DNA of 64,000 nt, from NCBI GenBank assembly GCA_029962745.1, contig CM057171.1, forward strand, positions 19,307,034 through 19,371,033, written 5' to 3'. A program made the translations under genes and the position numbers. Below are positions 9,925 through 20,675 of the stretch, piece by piece (the stretch's first letter is position 1; every line of letters begins with the position of its first letter). Below the pieces are notes generated by a model. It did no database searches and was not told the origin of the DNA. It was given only the letters and a program-made list of their open reading frames with translations. Source of the stretch: Echinometra lucunter (taxonomy: Eukaryota > Echinodermata > Echinoidea > Camarodonta > Echinometridae).

Positions 9925-12043
9925 TTTTGAGAAAGCAATACAATATCCAAAATTTGATAACTTATTACTGAAATTATTATTTTACATCTAAACTGCACCC
10001 AAAGAGAACTAAATTACTCAAGACTGTTCTGTGTGAATTTAACTTGGATTGAAAGAAACACTTTTGAATTATCATGGTTGGTAAGTAAGAAAATGGATTT
10101 TCTCTATCATTGAGAACACTTTGGGGCATTAAAGCCTATGGCTTGAAGGGCACTTTGGTATTTTTTCCGGGAAGTGTTAGACCCCTTCCTGGAGGAAATA
10201 TTGGGCAGTTTTTATATTTTTGGAATGTATACCCATAGCTGTTCCTTCTGACAAAATTTGGTACACAGGCCTTATGTGGAAAATTTTTTCCACATTTTTT
10301 AGGGGCCGTCTAACAACCCCTCCCAACGGAAAATTTTGTCAGTTTTTGTGTTTTGGTAATGTATAGTCATACAACTTCCTCCTGACAAAGTTTGGTGCAT
10401 ATGTTAGATGGGGTGAAATCACTCCGACTTTGGGCCCCTTTTGGGAGGTCCTACCCCCGGCGGATATGTTCGGTCTGACAAGCCTTTTGTGAATGGGATG
10501 GATGGTCTAACTTCAAAGGGTCAAATAACATATGCAAAATTGGGTGACTCTTTCGGGAAAGGCTCCTGGGCTAATGGTGTTTGAGCCTAGAAAATGCAAG
10601 CAACAAATTCTGATGCTACCTGCATATATCTATTAAAATCATCAGGAGAGTTTATGAAACCTGAACAATACTTTCGTCAATTGAGGAATTTGTTACCTGG
10701 CTGTACATTTTCTGTGGAAGCTGGAAGAAACCGTGTCCAATCGTCGGTACTAGATTTGTATCTGCGGAAACTGCGCATGCTGACCTGTGCGGTATGCGGG
10801 AAATGTCGCCCTCTACTGCTGATAGGGAGAATTGTTGCTGCGCTAGGAAGTGGTTGCTTGTGTGATGGATCACGTGACGTGGTCCATGACATAATCAGGT
10901 TACTGAGCCGTGTGATTGTGGCGCCACCTCATTCATGTTATACCAACGGGAAGGCGCCATAATGTACATAAGGGAAATAGTACCGTCATTATTCCAACTG
11001 AGTTTATGATATGGTATAATTGCGCAATCTTTTAATGTTATTTTGTATTACCTAATTGAACTTGCAGTTAACCAAGTTATTACCAGGCGCTAACCCGATA
11101 GAGAACCAGTGGAATGACATCTTTTGCCCCTAATGAAAAAATCCTAAAGTCTGCTAGCTGTAAAGTCAGAGATAGAATATTGTTTGGAAAAGGAAAAGTC
11201 AACATCCCTGCAAGAAAATACTTTCATTTACTCGCCCCAACCCCGTTTTCCCTTTTCTTATTAAAAAAAATAAGGCAGTTAGATCATTATTTATAATTTG
11301 GGCTCATCAAGCTATTGTGACATCATCACATTGCAATCATACTAATCATACTAATTAAACCTACATGGGTTATTAATACGGATCGCCTGTCAATATTTAT
11401 TACAATGGTCAGTCACTACGAAGTTTATATTCATAATGAGCAAAGTATGGCTTCTTTGCATCGCTATAGTGACGCAGCTCCACACCATATCAAAAGGGGA
11501 AAAAAGTAACGTTCTTCAATGATTCTTATAGTAAAAAAAACCCCAAACAAACATAGGAACAAGACATAACAAGATGTTCAGCGAATCAGTATTACTACAA
11601 AGGAGGAGATGAAGTGTCTTGCTTCTTAAGGTAGATGCATCACGCTGAAACCTTATTTTGCCTGTTAGTAATGGAACTTTATGCCGGATCAAAGCTACTT
11701 ATTTCAGAATCATTTAGCATACATCGGAAGGCTGACTTTACGCCGAATGAAAGTGAATTAGGTGGGAATCATTTGGCATACATCGGACGGTCGTCTGGAT
11801 AACTTTGATCTTTCGAAAACTGTGGAATTTACAATTATAACTAAAAATTTATACCAACCCACGGACGTAAGAATATTATACAGAAACCAAAAACCAAGTT
11901 CTTCGTTTTCCCACATTTAATTCCCATTCCAGGCTTTTTTTTAATTTTCTACTAGTTTCCTTATGAAAAAAATTATTATACTGTAATATAAAAAATCTCA
12001 TCAGCTCCACCAAGTTCGCTTTTTTCCGCATTGCCTTTGAAAT
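9925..12043 (+). other. Upstream region of receptor gene B
   Basis: This aligns along its full length with 3383-5487, with scattered substitutions and short indels. No exon can be assigned. The in-frame TGA 6 bases before the start codon is conserved. The 122-codon open stretch at about 10594-10962 corresponds to the one in copy A but starts in a shifted frame, which argues against coding. Confidence 0.5.
10806..10882. promoter_or_regulatory. Possible regulatory block: CTCF-like core and CACGTG E-box (copy B)
   Basis: This is the counterpart of the block in copy A. The CTCF-like core (minus strand, 10819-10806) and the TCACGTGACGTGG element (10870-10882) are unchanged although neighbouring bases differ. 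Function is speculative. Confidence 0.25.
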
Positions 12044-15000
12044 ATGGAAAGACATCGTGAATCGTCCTCTTGGTTCCCCGTAGAAATGGAATCACCTGGA
12101 TACAAAAAGGGAATCGGCGTCGGTCGGCATATTTCAACCTCTGGAACTTGTCGAAGAGGGATGAGATGTATTTTATTCTTAGCTGTTGTCATTGTTCAAA
12201 TAAAGAGTGTTATCATGTGTCCAACAGGATGCCACTGTTCGTCATCTTTTACCAATGGATTACATGTGGACTGTTCTGAAGGTGAACACATTGCCATTCC
12301 TGTGGATATTCCTTGTTTGACGATTAACTTTCACCTAAATTCCAATCTGCTGAGGAAGGTTCATTTTGGAGCATTTCCTTGTCAATTCCGCATGGCGAAA
12401 TTGTCTCTTCGCAACAACGCCATAACCACCGTGGAAAAGAATTCCTTTGACAATCTCACATCACTCCTTCAGCTTAGCCTAAATGGAAATCGATTGAAAA
12501 GCATTCCTCCAGTTCAATACTGTAAAGAACTCACGATCGTTGATTTGTCGTACAATCTTTTTACAGCATGGCCGGTACTGTTTTCGGCCAGAACGGCCAG
12601 TACAACATTTCTTTTATTTAAATTTCGCGGGAATCCTTTCAAATTGAAGGGACAATTTGAAGTGCCATACGCAATAAGGCGAATCGATATTAGTGGCCTT
12701 CCAGTACCAGTTATCTCATCCAACTCATTCTCACAACCAGGGAAAGTAAGCGTACTCAAGATGTCGTACAGCATTCTGAACAGAATACACTCCCTATCTC
12801 GACTTTCTGAAGCACGCTATTTAGGGCTGTCTTGGAATCGCGTCAGATTCGTGGAGCTAAATGCTTTTAAGAATCTCCTCCACCTGGAAAGATTGGATCT
12901 TCGGGGAAACAAAATTCGTGTTATCCCGCTGATATCAAATATGCCTTCTCTGGAAAGGGTTAATTTAGACTTCAATGAAATAACAGGAACCTTCGAAGGT
13001 GCTCTTAGTAATTTACCCAGGCTGAAAAACTTGGGTCTTCGAGGAAATCGAATTCTTGCACTTTCCGTTATACCTCCTCTTCCGAATCTGCAAAGTCTCG
13101 TTCTAAATAATAATTCTCTACATTCGGTATTGACCTTTGGACAATTAGCATCATACTGGCGTTCACTGAAACTTATAAATGTTGCAGATAATGATCTCAC
13201 TGGACTGAATATTAGGGAATGTTCTACGCTACAATATCTGATTGCGACTGGGAATTCAATTGAATTTGTCCATTTTCTTGATCCTTTGTCGTGCAGCAAT
13301 TTGACGTCTATTTACATGGGACCAAATCTGATCAAAAGCTTACAATCTTTTAAGAATTTAAACAGACTAGAAATTCTTTCCCTACCATCAAATAGAATAT
13401 CTGTTTTTGATACGGAAGTACTGGTGAATGTTACCACGCTAAGATTTTTGAACTTGAAGAATAATTTCATACGAGAATTGAAACAGCTACCGGTATTACC
13501 AGAACTTCAGGAACTTGATTTGTCTTATAATCATATACAATGGATCAAAAACACCGCTCTGCTGTTTCCAGCGCTAGAAAAGGTCGATTTCACTGGTAAT
13601 ACACTATATAGCATGCCGTTTTTGAGTGGAATGCCTTCCTTGAGATTTGTAAACCTCAACAAAAATCAATTATCTGATATATCTTCAGATGATATAGGTG
13701 AAATCCCCGCCTTACAGACATTGTTCATTGCTGAAAACAAGCTAACGCGCTTCACTGCTCCATTGCGCAATCAAATTAACTTTCTAAACATTGCAGATAA
13801 CAATATATCTGTTTGTGAACGAAATGTGTTTGATCGATTCGAAACTTTGACTAATTTGATTATTGGAGAAAATCAACTACAAGGTAGTCCCCTGTTCCCC
13901 TCGTCATTGAAGATACTTAGAATGAACAACAACGGAATTCAGAGAACCAGCGTAGCTTTACAACATTTGCCTCATGAAATCGAATATCTGTCATTGAGAG
14001 AAAACAAAATTTCTTTTATTGGACACGAAATATTCCTCGGCCAGTCCCTTCGATATCTGGACATATCGAAGAATAATCTGTCAATCATATCACCCTTTGT
14101 GTTCCAATTCGCTAATCATCTGTCGACACTACGCATTGAAAACAACGCTTTATCATTTGTCGACGATCTAACTCTTTTCGGCCTCTCTGGAATGAACTTT
14201 CTTTATCTCCAGTGGAACAAAATATCAGTCTTAACCGAGAATTGCTTCTCGGTCTGTTCCCGATTGATTCATCTAGATCTAACGGGGAATCCGTTGCAGA
14301 GAATATCGGACGGGGCGTTCTTTGGTTTACCTTCGATCGAGTATCTCACCTTTTCTGACATTGATATCGAAGATACATTTCCGCCACGTTTCTCGTCCGA
14401 TCTGAACTCTCTATGCTACCTCAAGATGGATAACAACACATTGGTTGATACGTGGTGTCTCAACTCATCGCTTGTACTTCATGGGAGTATTGCAGGGGTT
14501 ACTTTTAGACGAAACGGACTGACACGGAATTATCCCCGAATGGAAACAAGGTTATTGCGCAATTTAGACTTATCGCATAATTACTTTACACAGATACCAG
14601 CACAACTTACTGAGGAATTGCATCACCCTTATCTTCAAAGGCTAAATTTATCTTGGAACAGAATCAGGGTACTCGAGAGGAATGCTTTCCGAAATCTTGA
14701 AAAGCTGCGCTACATATTTCTCGCCAATAATAAAATTGTTACAATACAAAGTAGAGCGTTTCCATTAAGCCATGTTCTAAAGGATCTTGACATAAGTAAC
14801 AACAACCTAACTTCCATTCAACCAAGTGATTTGCCATTTTCGCTCAGTGAAAATCTTAAACTTGATCCATCAGGGAATCCATGGAGATGCGATTGTGATT
14901 TACAGTCATTTCAGACTATGTTTCCTCTCTTCGGGTCTCCAGCCATTTGTGCTACCCCATCCATACTATCGAATCAAAGCCTTGCCGACGTAGTTCTCAA

Positions 15001-15580
15001 TGATGGAAATTGCACATCTGGAGAAAACATTCTGTGCTCACCTATGAATCCATTCTTGTTCGCTACTGTCGGTGATCGTCATTTGAACCTCCCGTGCCCT
15101 TTAAATGTTACTCGTCGCGACGAAATAATTTGGACCCTTCCAAAGAACGTGACCCTCCAGACCAATTCTTCGCTACAACCAGTTCAGCCAATTTCCGTCA
15201 GTAGGAACGGACTCCTCACCTTCATTGTTGTCACAAAGGAGATGTCGGGAAAGTACGTGTGTATGGCGACAAATTTCGGTATCTTGACTGAATTTGGTCT
15301 GACGCTTGTTGTTATTGAAGGTCGGAGAAAGACTGAGCTATCAGTAGACTCAGTTAACAACTCCTTTCTGGCTTCTCAGTGGGCAAGTACCCTTGAGTGC
15401 GGTGAGCATTCGTATCCAAGTGAGAAACAAAAATCGCCCATTCCTATGTTACTGTTGATCATGATTCCTTCTGTGTGTTTGGTTACAATTTCCACTTCGC
15501 TTATTTTGATTATATATTCATATAAGCAGAATAAATGCTGCCACTGTCGAATGACTACACATTCAATGACGACGGAATAA
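12044..15580 (+). CDS. LRR-Ig single-pass membrane receptor B, tandem paralogue of A
   Basis: This intact 1178-codon frame has the same length and domain order as copy A: hydrophobic segment 42-58, LRRNT, about 36 LRRs, LRRCT, one Ig domain, membrane span, 20-residue tail. I count 32 amino-acid differences from copy A (97.3% identity) and roughly 20 synonymous changes, so no strong excess of silent change. Differences concentrate in the N-terminal LRRs (residues 84-245, including a three-residue run LHT to FLL near 191-193) and in the last LRRs and Ig-to-membrane stalk. Both capping-domain cysteine sets and the Ig C-W-C core are kept. At the inner membrane border Cys1160 of A is Tyr in B, removing one potential palmitoylation cysteine. 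Both frames being open argues that both genes are functional or very young. Same start ambiguity as A (Met40 at 12161). Confidence 0.92.
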   Translation: MERHRESSSWFPVEMESPGYKKGIGVGRHISTSGTCRRGMRCILFLAVVIVQIKSVIMCPTGCHCSSSFTNGLHVDCSEGEHIAIPVDIPCLTINFHLNSNLLRKVHFGAFPCQFRMAKLSLRNNAITTVEKNSFDNLTSLLQLSLNGNRLKSIPPVQYCKELTIVDLSYNLFTAWPVLFSARTASTTFLLFKFRGNPFKLKGQFEVPYAIRRIDISGLPVPVISSNSFSQPGKVSVLKMSYSILNRIHSLSRLSEARYLGLSWNRVRFVELNAFKNLLHLERLDLRGNKIRVIPLISNMPSLERVNLDFNEITGTFEGALSNLPRLKNLGLRGNRILALSVIPPLPNLQSLVLNNNSLHSVLTFGQLASYWRSLKLINVADNDLTGLNIRECSTLQYLIATGNSIEFVHFLDPLSCSNLTSIYMGPNLIKSLQSFKNLNRLEILSLPSNRISVFDTEVLVNVTTLRFLNLKNNFIRELKQLPVLPELQELDLSYNHIQWIKNTALLFPALEKVDFTGNTLYSMPFLSGMPSLRFVNLNKNQLSDISSDDIGEIPALQTLFIAENKLTRFTAPLRNQINFLNIADNNISVCERNVFDRFETLTNLIIGENQLQGSPLFPSSLKILRMNNNGIQRTSVALQHLPHEIEYLSLRENKISFIGHEIFLGQSLRYLDISKNNLSIISPFVFQFANHLSTLRIENNALSFVDDLTLFGLSGMNFLYLQWNKISVLTENCFSVCSRLIHLDLTGNPLQRISDGAFFGLPSIEYLTFSDIDIEDTFPPRFSSDLNSLCYLKMDNNTLVDTWCLNSSLVLHGSIAGVTFRRNGLTRNYPRMETRLLRNLDLSHNYFTQIPAQLTEELHHPYLQRLNLSWNRIRVLERNAFRNLEKLRYIFLANNKIVTIQSRAFPLSHVLKDLDISNNNLTSIQPSDLPFSLSENLKLDPSGNPWRCDCDLQSFQTMFPLFGSPAICATPSILSNQSLADVVLNDGNCTSGENILCSPMNPFLFATVGDRHLNLPCPLNVTRRDEIIWTLPKNVTLQTNSSLQPVQPISVSRNGLLTFIVVTKEMSGKYVCMATNFGILTEFGLTLVVIEGRRKTELSVDSVNNSFLASQWASTLECGEHSYPSEKQKSPIPMLLLIMIPSVCLVTISTSLILIIYSYKQNKCCHCRMTTHSMTTE

Positions 15581-15684
15581 AGACGGATTAGCAAAAAGTT
15601 TTAGTGAAAACGGATTTTTACCTTAATATTTTAAGAAAAGAAGGAATGGAGAAAATGAAAGGACGCAGTGGACCAGGCACACCT

Positions 15685-15690
15685 AATAAA
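15685..15690 (+). terminator. Candidate polyadenylation signal for receptor gene B
   Basis: This AATAAA hexamer lies about 105 bases downstream of the stop, at the same place as in copy A. Confidence 0.35.
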
Positions 15691-15927
15691 AGCAGAGACA
15701 GAAAATCAAATAAACTGAAGAAAACTGAAAATGTATTTTTTTTTTTAAAGTATCTGGTGGCAAAGATGGTTGAGTCAGGCAACATTCACATTTGTTGATT
15801 TGAACCTTATTTGATAAAGATTATAATTGTGAAGAAAGCCAGAATTTTAGCAAAACGGTTGATGATTCAGGGACATAGGCTGTTACTTGCTAACAAACAA
15901 AAACAATCGCTTTGGAAGGCCTAAAAT

Positions 15928-16232
15928 TGATGATGACGATAATAGTAATAATAATTGTATTGATAATGATGATAGTTGGTTCTTGTATAGGACTCATGTT
16001 TGTCAGGCGCTCCTGGCGCTCCACTGATCATTACCCGTCTGTAGCATGGTTGCTCCTGGCTACTACGGCGCTCTAGCATCTCGAGGAATTTGTTCCTACC
16101 GGGTACCCAGGTACTACACCTGGGTCGAGAATGGCAGTTGTAGATTAATGTCATGCCAGAAATCATTAATGCCAGGGCTTTAATCGAACCGCAAACCACG
16201 TGATCTATATATTACTTATCTACTAGACCAAG
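15928..16232 (-). mobile_element. tRNA-derived SINE (copy B)
   Basis: This is the duplicate of the SINE at 9365-9675. The A box is at 16230-16216 and the B box at 16190-16182 on the minus strand, with the TA-rich microsatellite tail at about 15965-15928. It was copied with the receptor unit, so it is not an independent insertion. Confidence 0.7.
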
Positions 16233-16490
16233 AAACCTCTTTTTAAAAAGTGTGACCAGACCGGGATGCGAACCGACCGGGACAAACATGTAGACCGGGG
16301 GCCCAGAAGATTTATTCAGCCGAAGAGTGTCATAAGGTTTGATGGTCTCATCATACTAGTATGTGGCCAAGGGTCAATAAAATGAATTACTGGCAAGTCA
16401 CATCATGTACCGTAAGCCTAGGGGCAACAAAAAAGGGCCCCCCAAATGCATTTGTTTAGCGGAAGAGAGTCATCGACAGAAGTTGATGGA

Positions 16491-17110
16491 TATTGTTCAT
16501 TTAGGGGTACCTATTATGGAAACAGCAAAGCCAGTAATTTCATCCTGTAAGGGACCCCAGACAGTATCCCCAAAGTGGCCCCCTCATATGATTTTATTTA
16601 GCTGAAAAGAGACATGGCTATTTTTTTTTTCAATGAAAGTAGTACACGACAGAGATAACCGAAACACCAAAACCAGTAATTTTATTCTGTACGGGGCCCC
16701 AGACAGTAGCCCCAAAGTGCCCCCCCCCCCATATGATTTTATTTAGCTGAAAAGAGACATGGCAATTTTTTTTTGCAATGAAAGTAGTGCACAAGAGAGA
16801 TAACCAAAACACCAAAGCCAGTAATTTTATTCTGTACGGGGCCCCAGACAGTAGCCCCAAAGTACCCTTCCATATGATTTTATTTAGCCGAAAAGAGTCA
16901 TGGTTAATTTTTTATTGCAATGGAAGTAGTACACAACAGAGATACCCGAAATACCTAAGCCAGTAATTTTATCCTGTACAGGGCCCTACACAGTAGCCCT
17001 GAAGGGCCCCTAAATCCCATAGCTGATATAATTCATCCGAAGAAAGACATGACTAAATCTTTTTGTATTGAACAAGTATTTATTATGAGAAACAAATATA
17101 TCGATTACAG
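16491..17110. repeat. Tandem array with about 143-bp period (4 to 5 units)
   Basis: The phrase CCAGTAATTT recurs at 16531, 16673, 16818 and 16960, giving spacings of 142, 145 and 142 bp. Each unit also holds GGGGCCCCAGACAGTAGCCC, a CATATGATTTTATTTAGC phrase and a poly-T run. Units degrade toward the right end. There is no coding potential. Confidence 0.85.
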
Positions 17111-17273
17111 TAAGATTTTCATGTACGGGGGCTCAGACAGTAGCCTTATATAAGGAACTCATAATATCTATCAAAAATGCCTCTTGAGATGCGTGCGGGA
17201 TGTGGTGGATGAGATGGTGATCCTCCACTCTTCATACTTTTTTCCTGTCAAGTGTATTGTGAATTTCTGTTAG

Positions 17274-17480
17274 GGCTACTGTCTAGGGCCCCGTACAGGA
17301 TAAAATAACTGGCTTTGGTGTTTTGGGTATCTCTGTTGTGTACTATTTCCACTGAAAAAGAAATTAGCCATGACTCTTTTCAGCTAAATAAAATCATATG
17401 GGGGTGGGGATACTTTGGGGCTACTGTCTGGGGCCCCGTACAGGATAAAATTACTGGCTTTGCTGCTTTCATAATGGCTG
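17274..17480. repeat. Inverted copies of the 143-bp repeat
   Basis: Two units of the preceding array appear here in reverse orientation (GGGCTACTGTCTGGGGCCCC and reversed CCAGTAATTTTATCC). With 16491-17110 they form a large imperfect inverted repeat around a spacer at 17110-17270. Confidence 0.75.
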
Positions 17481-18252
17481 CCAACTCTCCCGGATTTGCC
17501 GAGAGACTCCCGGAAAATCAAGCAATCTCCCAATCTCCCGACACATACTCAAAATCTCCCGGATTCTTAAATTTTTGAAAGGTATCATATACTTCCCATC
17601 ATTGCTCCTTCAAACACGAAGAAAGACCTCCTAAAATTTCCGCTTTTTCATTATTTTTCCGCCATTCCGATTTTTACCTCAAATATCCAGCTAAATTTAT
17701 ATTTCCCTTATCATGCATGTGTATGTGTACATTGTGCAATATCTGTGTTATCTTTCTTAATATTTCCCTGTACCGGGGGGACCCAGAAAAAAATATTATG
17801 TCAGTGGGGTATCGCGTGCACTCCATATCATAACTATTTGATCGCCCAACACTCTATAATAAAGGACCCAGCAGTGTTGTAGGGAATAGCACCCCCGTAC
17901 TGTGGTGCATGCAAGTAAGCTGCAGCAGACTAACAAGATGCTGAATGATCCCTGATTTTCAAGTTTAAGGTTACTATTATTGAATGCCGATATTTGAATA
18001 AGACAATGATAGAATTATATTTTTAAAGCTTATTTGCAAAAATTTGCACCATATTTGTTGTGAAGAGTGTTTAAATATTGTCGTGTTTTCTCGCTGCGCG
18101 CGGCACCGATGTTCTGTCAGCTGCTGTAGCTACAGGCCATCCCTAACAGCCATTTCCCCAGAAATCAGGGGTAGAGACTCAGCTAGAAACTGCCTCAGGG
18201 GGCTGCTGATTTCATTACTTAAGCTATACAATGATTGCGGGGGCTTCCAGCA
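17481..18252. other. Repeat remnants and unassigned sequence
   Basis: Bases 17490-17570 carry several CTCCCGGATT/CTCCCGA phrases that look like an eroded dispersed repeat. The rest, to 18252, shows no open frame of interest and no recognised RNA or element. Confidence 0.4.
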
Positions 18253-19240
18253 CATCATTTAATTTGTGCACAAAACCCGCGCCAGCGCGCGATCCTCATT
18301 TATGAAGTCGCGCGCGGAGAATGACCTGATTAATGGTCTCGGGACGTATATATGAATATTTAAGATCTCTCGGAAAATGACCATGTGCGCACGCGCAAGG
18401 AGCGAACATGTCGTAGGAAAAAAAAATCGCCTCCGGGTCGCGTGTTTTTTTACCGTACCGCTAACGCGTCAGATTCTCTCATTTAATGCCGCAGAGCGTC
18501 TTGAGCAGAGGCCATTATCGCTTTCGGTACGCAAAAAAGTGCAATACCACGAAAGTTGTGCAATAATTGTGCAATACGCATGCGCGTGGACTTTGCCTCG
18601 TTAGTGATTGCAGTCACTATATAGACATGAGTACACACATATACATCGAGGTTTTTACCCGACTGCTAAGAAACCACAAGTGCCTGTGAGCAAGCAACCA
18701 GGCCGGGGACCGACGGCTTAAGGTCCTCTCCGAAGGACCTGATAATGAGGATAAATTGGGGTATATTGTAATGGTAGTTTATGGCAACAAGCCCTTCCCA
18801 ACCTCCGCATTCGTGCAGATTTATTCTATGAATATAAGACTGAAGAGGTAGACGTTGTCGAACTCGAAGTCTACGCTACGGTAAGAGTATAGGCTGCTAT
18901 TGCTATGCTGCATGTGTGATTTGTATAGCGCGCGCGCGCGAGCGAGATCGAGATAGCCGAGGCATTCGTAGACAGATAACGGCCTCCGCTCAAGTCGCTC
19001 TTTGGCATTAAATTAGAGAATATGACGCGTTAGCGGTACGGTAAAAAAACACGCGACCCGGAGGCGAATTTTTTTTTCCTACGACATTTACGCTCCTTGC
19101 GCGTGCGCACATGGTCATTTTCCGAGAGATCTTAAATATTCATATGTACGTCCCGAGACCATTAATCAGGTCATTCTCCGCTCGCGACTTCATAAATCAG
19201 GATCGCGCGCTGGCGCTGGTTCTTGTGCACAAATGATGTT
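18253..19240. mobile_element. Foldback DNA element with inverted arms of about 270 bp
   Basis: The left arm (about 18253-18530) reads, in reverse complement, almost exactly as the right arm (about 18970-19240). Shared landmarks include GATCTCTCGGAAAATGACC, GCGCAAGGAGCG, GTCGTAGGAAAAAAAAATCG and CCGTACCGCTAACGCGTCA. The 440-bp centre includes a TATATAGAC box and no protein. A partial copy of the left arm lies at 20505-20675. The architecture is that of a foldback or long-TIR non-autonomous transposon. Confidence 0.85.
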
Positions 19241-20159
19241 TAAGTAATGTAGGAAATGTTGTTACGAATAATACTGGAGTTTGTGTAAATGAAGCCCCTT
19301 TTGAATGATCAGGTCTCGAGTGTACAGGCTGATTGGTGTCATACAATGCATTTAGGCCTACTTGCACAATAAATAAGGGCGTGTTTGTTGAAGTAATAAT
19401 GGACTAGGAACAAGGAAACCATCCATAAACTGATACAATGATTGAGTTATTGGTTGTTGAAGATAGCTGTTGCCATTTATAGTTCCTTTCAGAAAGGTGT
19501 ATTAATTAGGAACTACACCAGTGTATAAGGATCAACAAGCGGTGCATATAGTGTATATAATGTGCTTAGGATAGATATTGTCTTGCAAGAAAAGCATTAA
19601 ATGTGATAGGGGCACAAGGGCATAATTTATGCGTAAACATACAACATTGCTATGTGATTATGCACCAAACTCTCATGAAGCTAGCATTTACTTAGTTAGG
19701 CTGTCCAAGGATTATTAATAAAGCAGACTGAGTAACGTTATGGTTATGTAAATTAGGCTTTGATATAAGTTGACTGGATATGATTATCATTTTACGTCAA
19801 TATTGATGTATTTGCTAAAAGCTTCATTAAGGATCAGTTTAAGGCCTAACATATATTTCTGATTTATATCATACATGTTGGACTGTACGTAAATTGTGGT
19901 TATTGCCATCCTCATAGTGCAAGTGTTCATCGGTTTTGCCTTTGCAAATTGTTATAATGTGTTTATTATTGTTCTTTCATTGTCATATTTTGTTGTCACA
20001 ATATCAACCATATTTTATGTTGACCACGATAAGAACATGTAACCTGGGTTTTATTGTATTCCCTTTGCTGATTCATAAAAGGTGGTTTTAAAAATGTAGA
20101 TTACAAATAACAATGAAAATAAATGTTTCAATCATAAAATACAAAGAGGGCGAGAGAAA
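19241..20159. other. No gene seen
   Basis: This is AT-rich sequence without an open frame or convincing repeat structure. Nothing is recognised. Confidence 0.5.
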
Positions 20160-20194
20160 CAGAGAGAGAGAGAGAGGGGGGGGGGGGGGGGGGA
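20160..20194. repeat. GA microsatellite followed by a G homopolymer
   Basis: A short GAGAGA run passes into about 18 consecutive G residues. Confidence 0.9.
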
Positions 20195-20504
20195 GCCAAA
20201 GGAGTGGGAAGACATGACGAGTGGAAAGGAATGTGACAGAAATTTGAAAACAAGATTGATCCTATTTGAGATGAGTAAACCAATCATCATACTTCAAATT
20301 CTGCCCAGTGCGAAACTTTCTCATGTTGTACATGTATTTCTAATTATTCTAAAAACTAAAATAGGCCCTAAATTCTTAAGAATAAGAGTATCAAAGTGAT
20401 ACTTTTAAAAAAAATTCAACTTTGAGTTAATGTTTGCACGCGCACAAATGTTATCAAAGATAGAATTAGAGAGGAGCAAAGCATTATGATAGCCTACTCA
20501 CATG

Positions 20505-20675
20505 ACTTGCGAATATTTTGTGAGGTCGTCTCAGAGAATGACCATGTGCGCATGCGTTGATCAATGGCACAATGATGTACATATGAATATTAATGAAGTC
20601 GCGGAGAATGACCATGTGCGCATGCGCAAGGAGCGAAAATGTCGTAGGAAAAAAAATTCGCGACCCGGAGGGGGG
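20505..20675. repeat. Partial copies of the 18-kb foldback arm
   Basis: GAGAATGACCATGTGCGCATGCG occurs twice, at about 20533 and 20601. The second copy continues into GCAAGGAGCG and GTCGTAGGAAAAAAAATTCG as in the foldback left arm. A truncated arm has therefore been locally duplicated and abuts the next element. Confidence 0.7.

Larger units (their letters stand above)
9925..16490 (+). repeat. Tandem segmental duplication, copy B (6566 bp)
   Basis: This is the second copy of the unit, in direct orientation and immediately adjacent to copy A. The 24-bp length difference comes from small indels, mainly in homopolymers of the flanks. Its right end (GTTGATGGA at 16490) continues into a 143-bp tandem array that is absent after copy A, which marks 16490 as the original right border. 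Confidence 0.93.
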
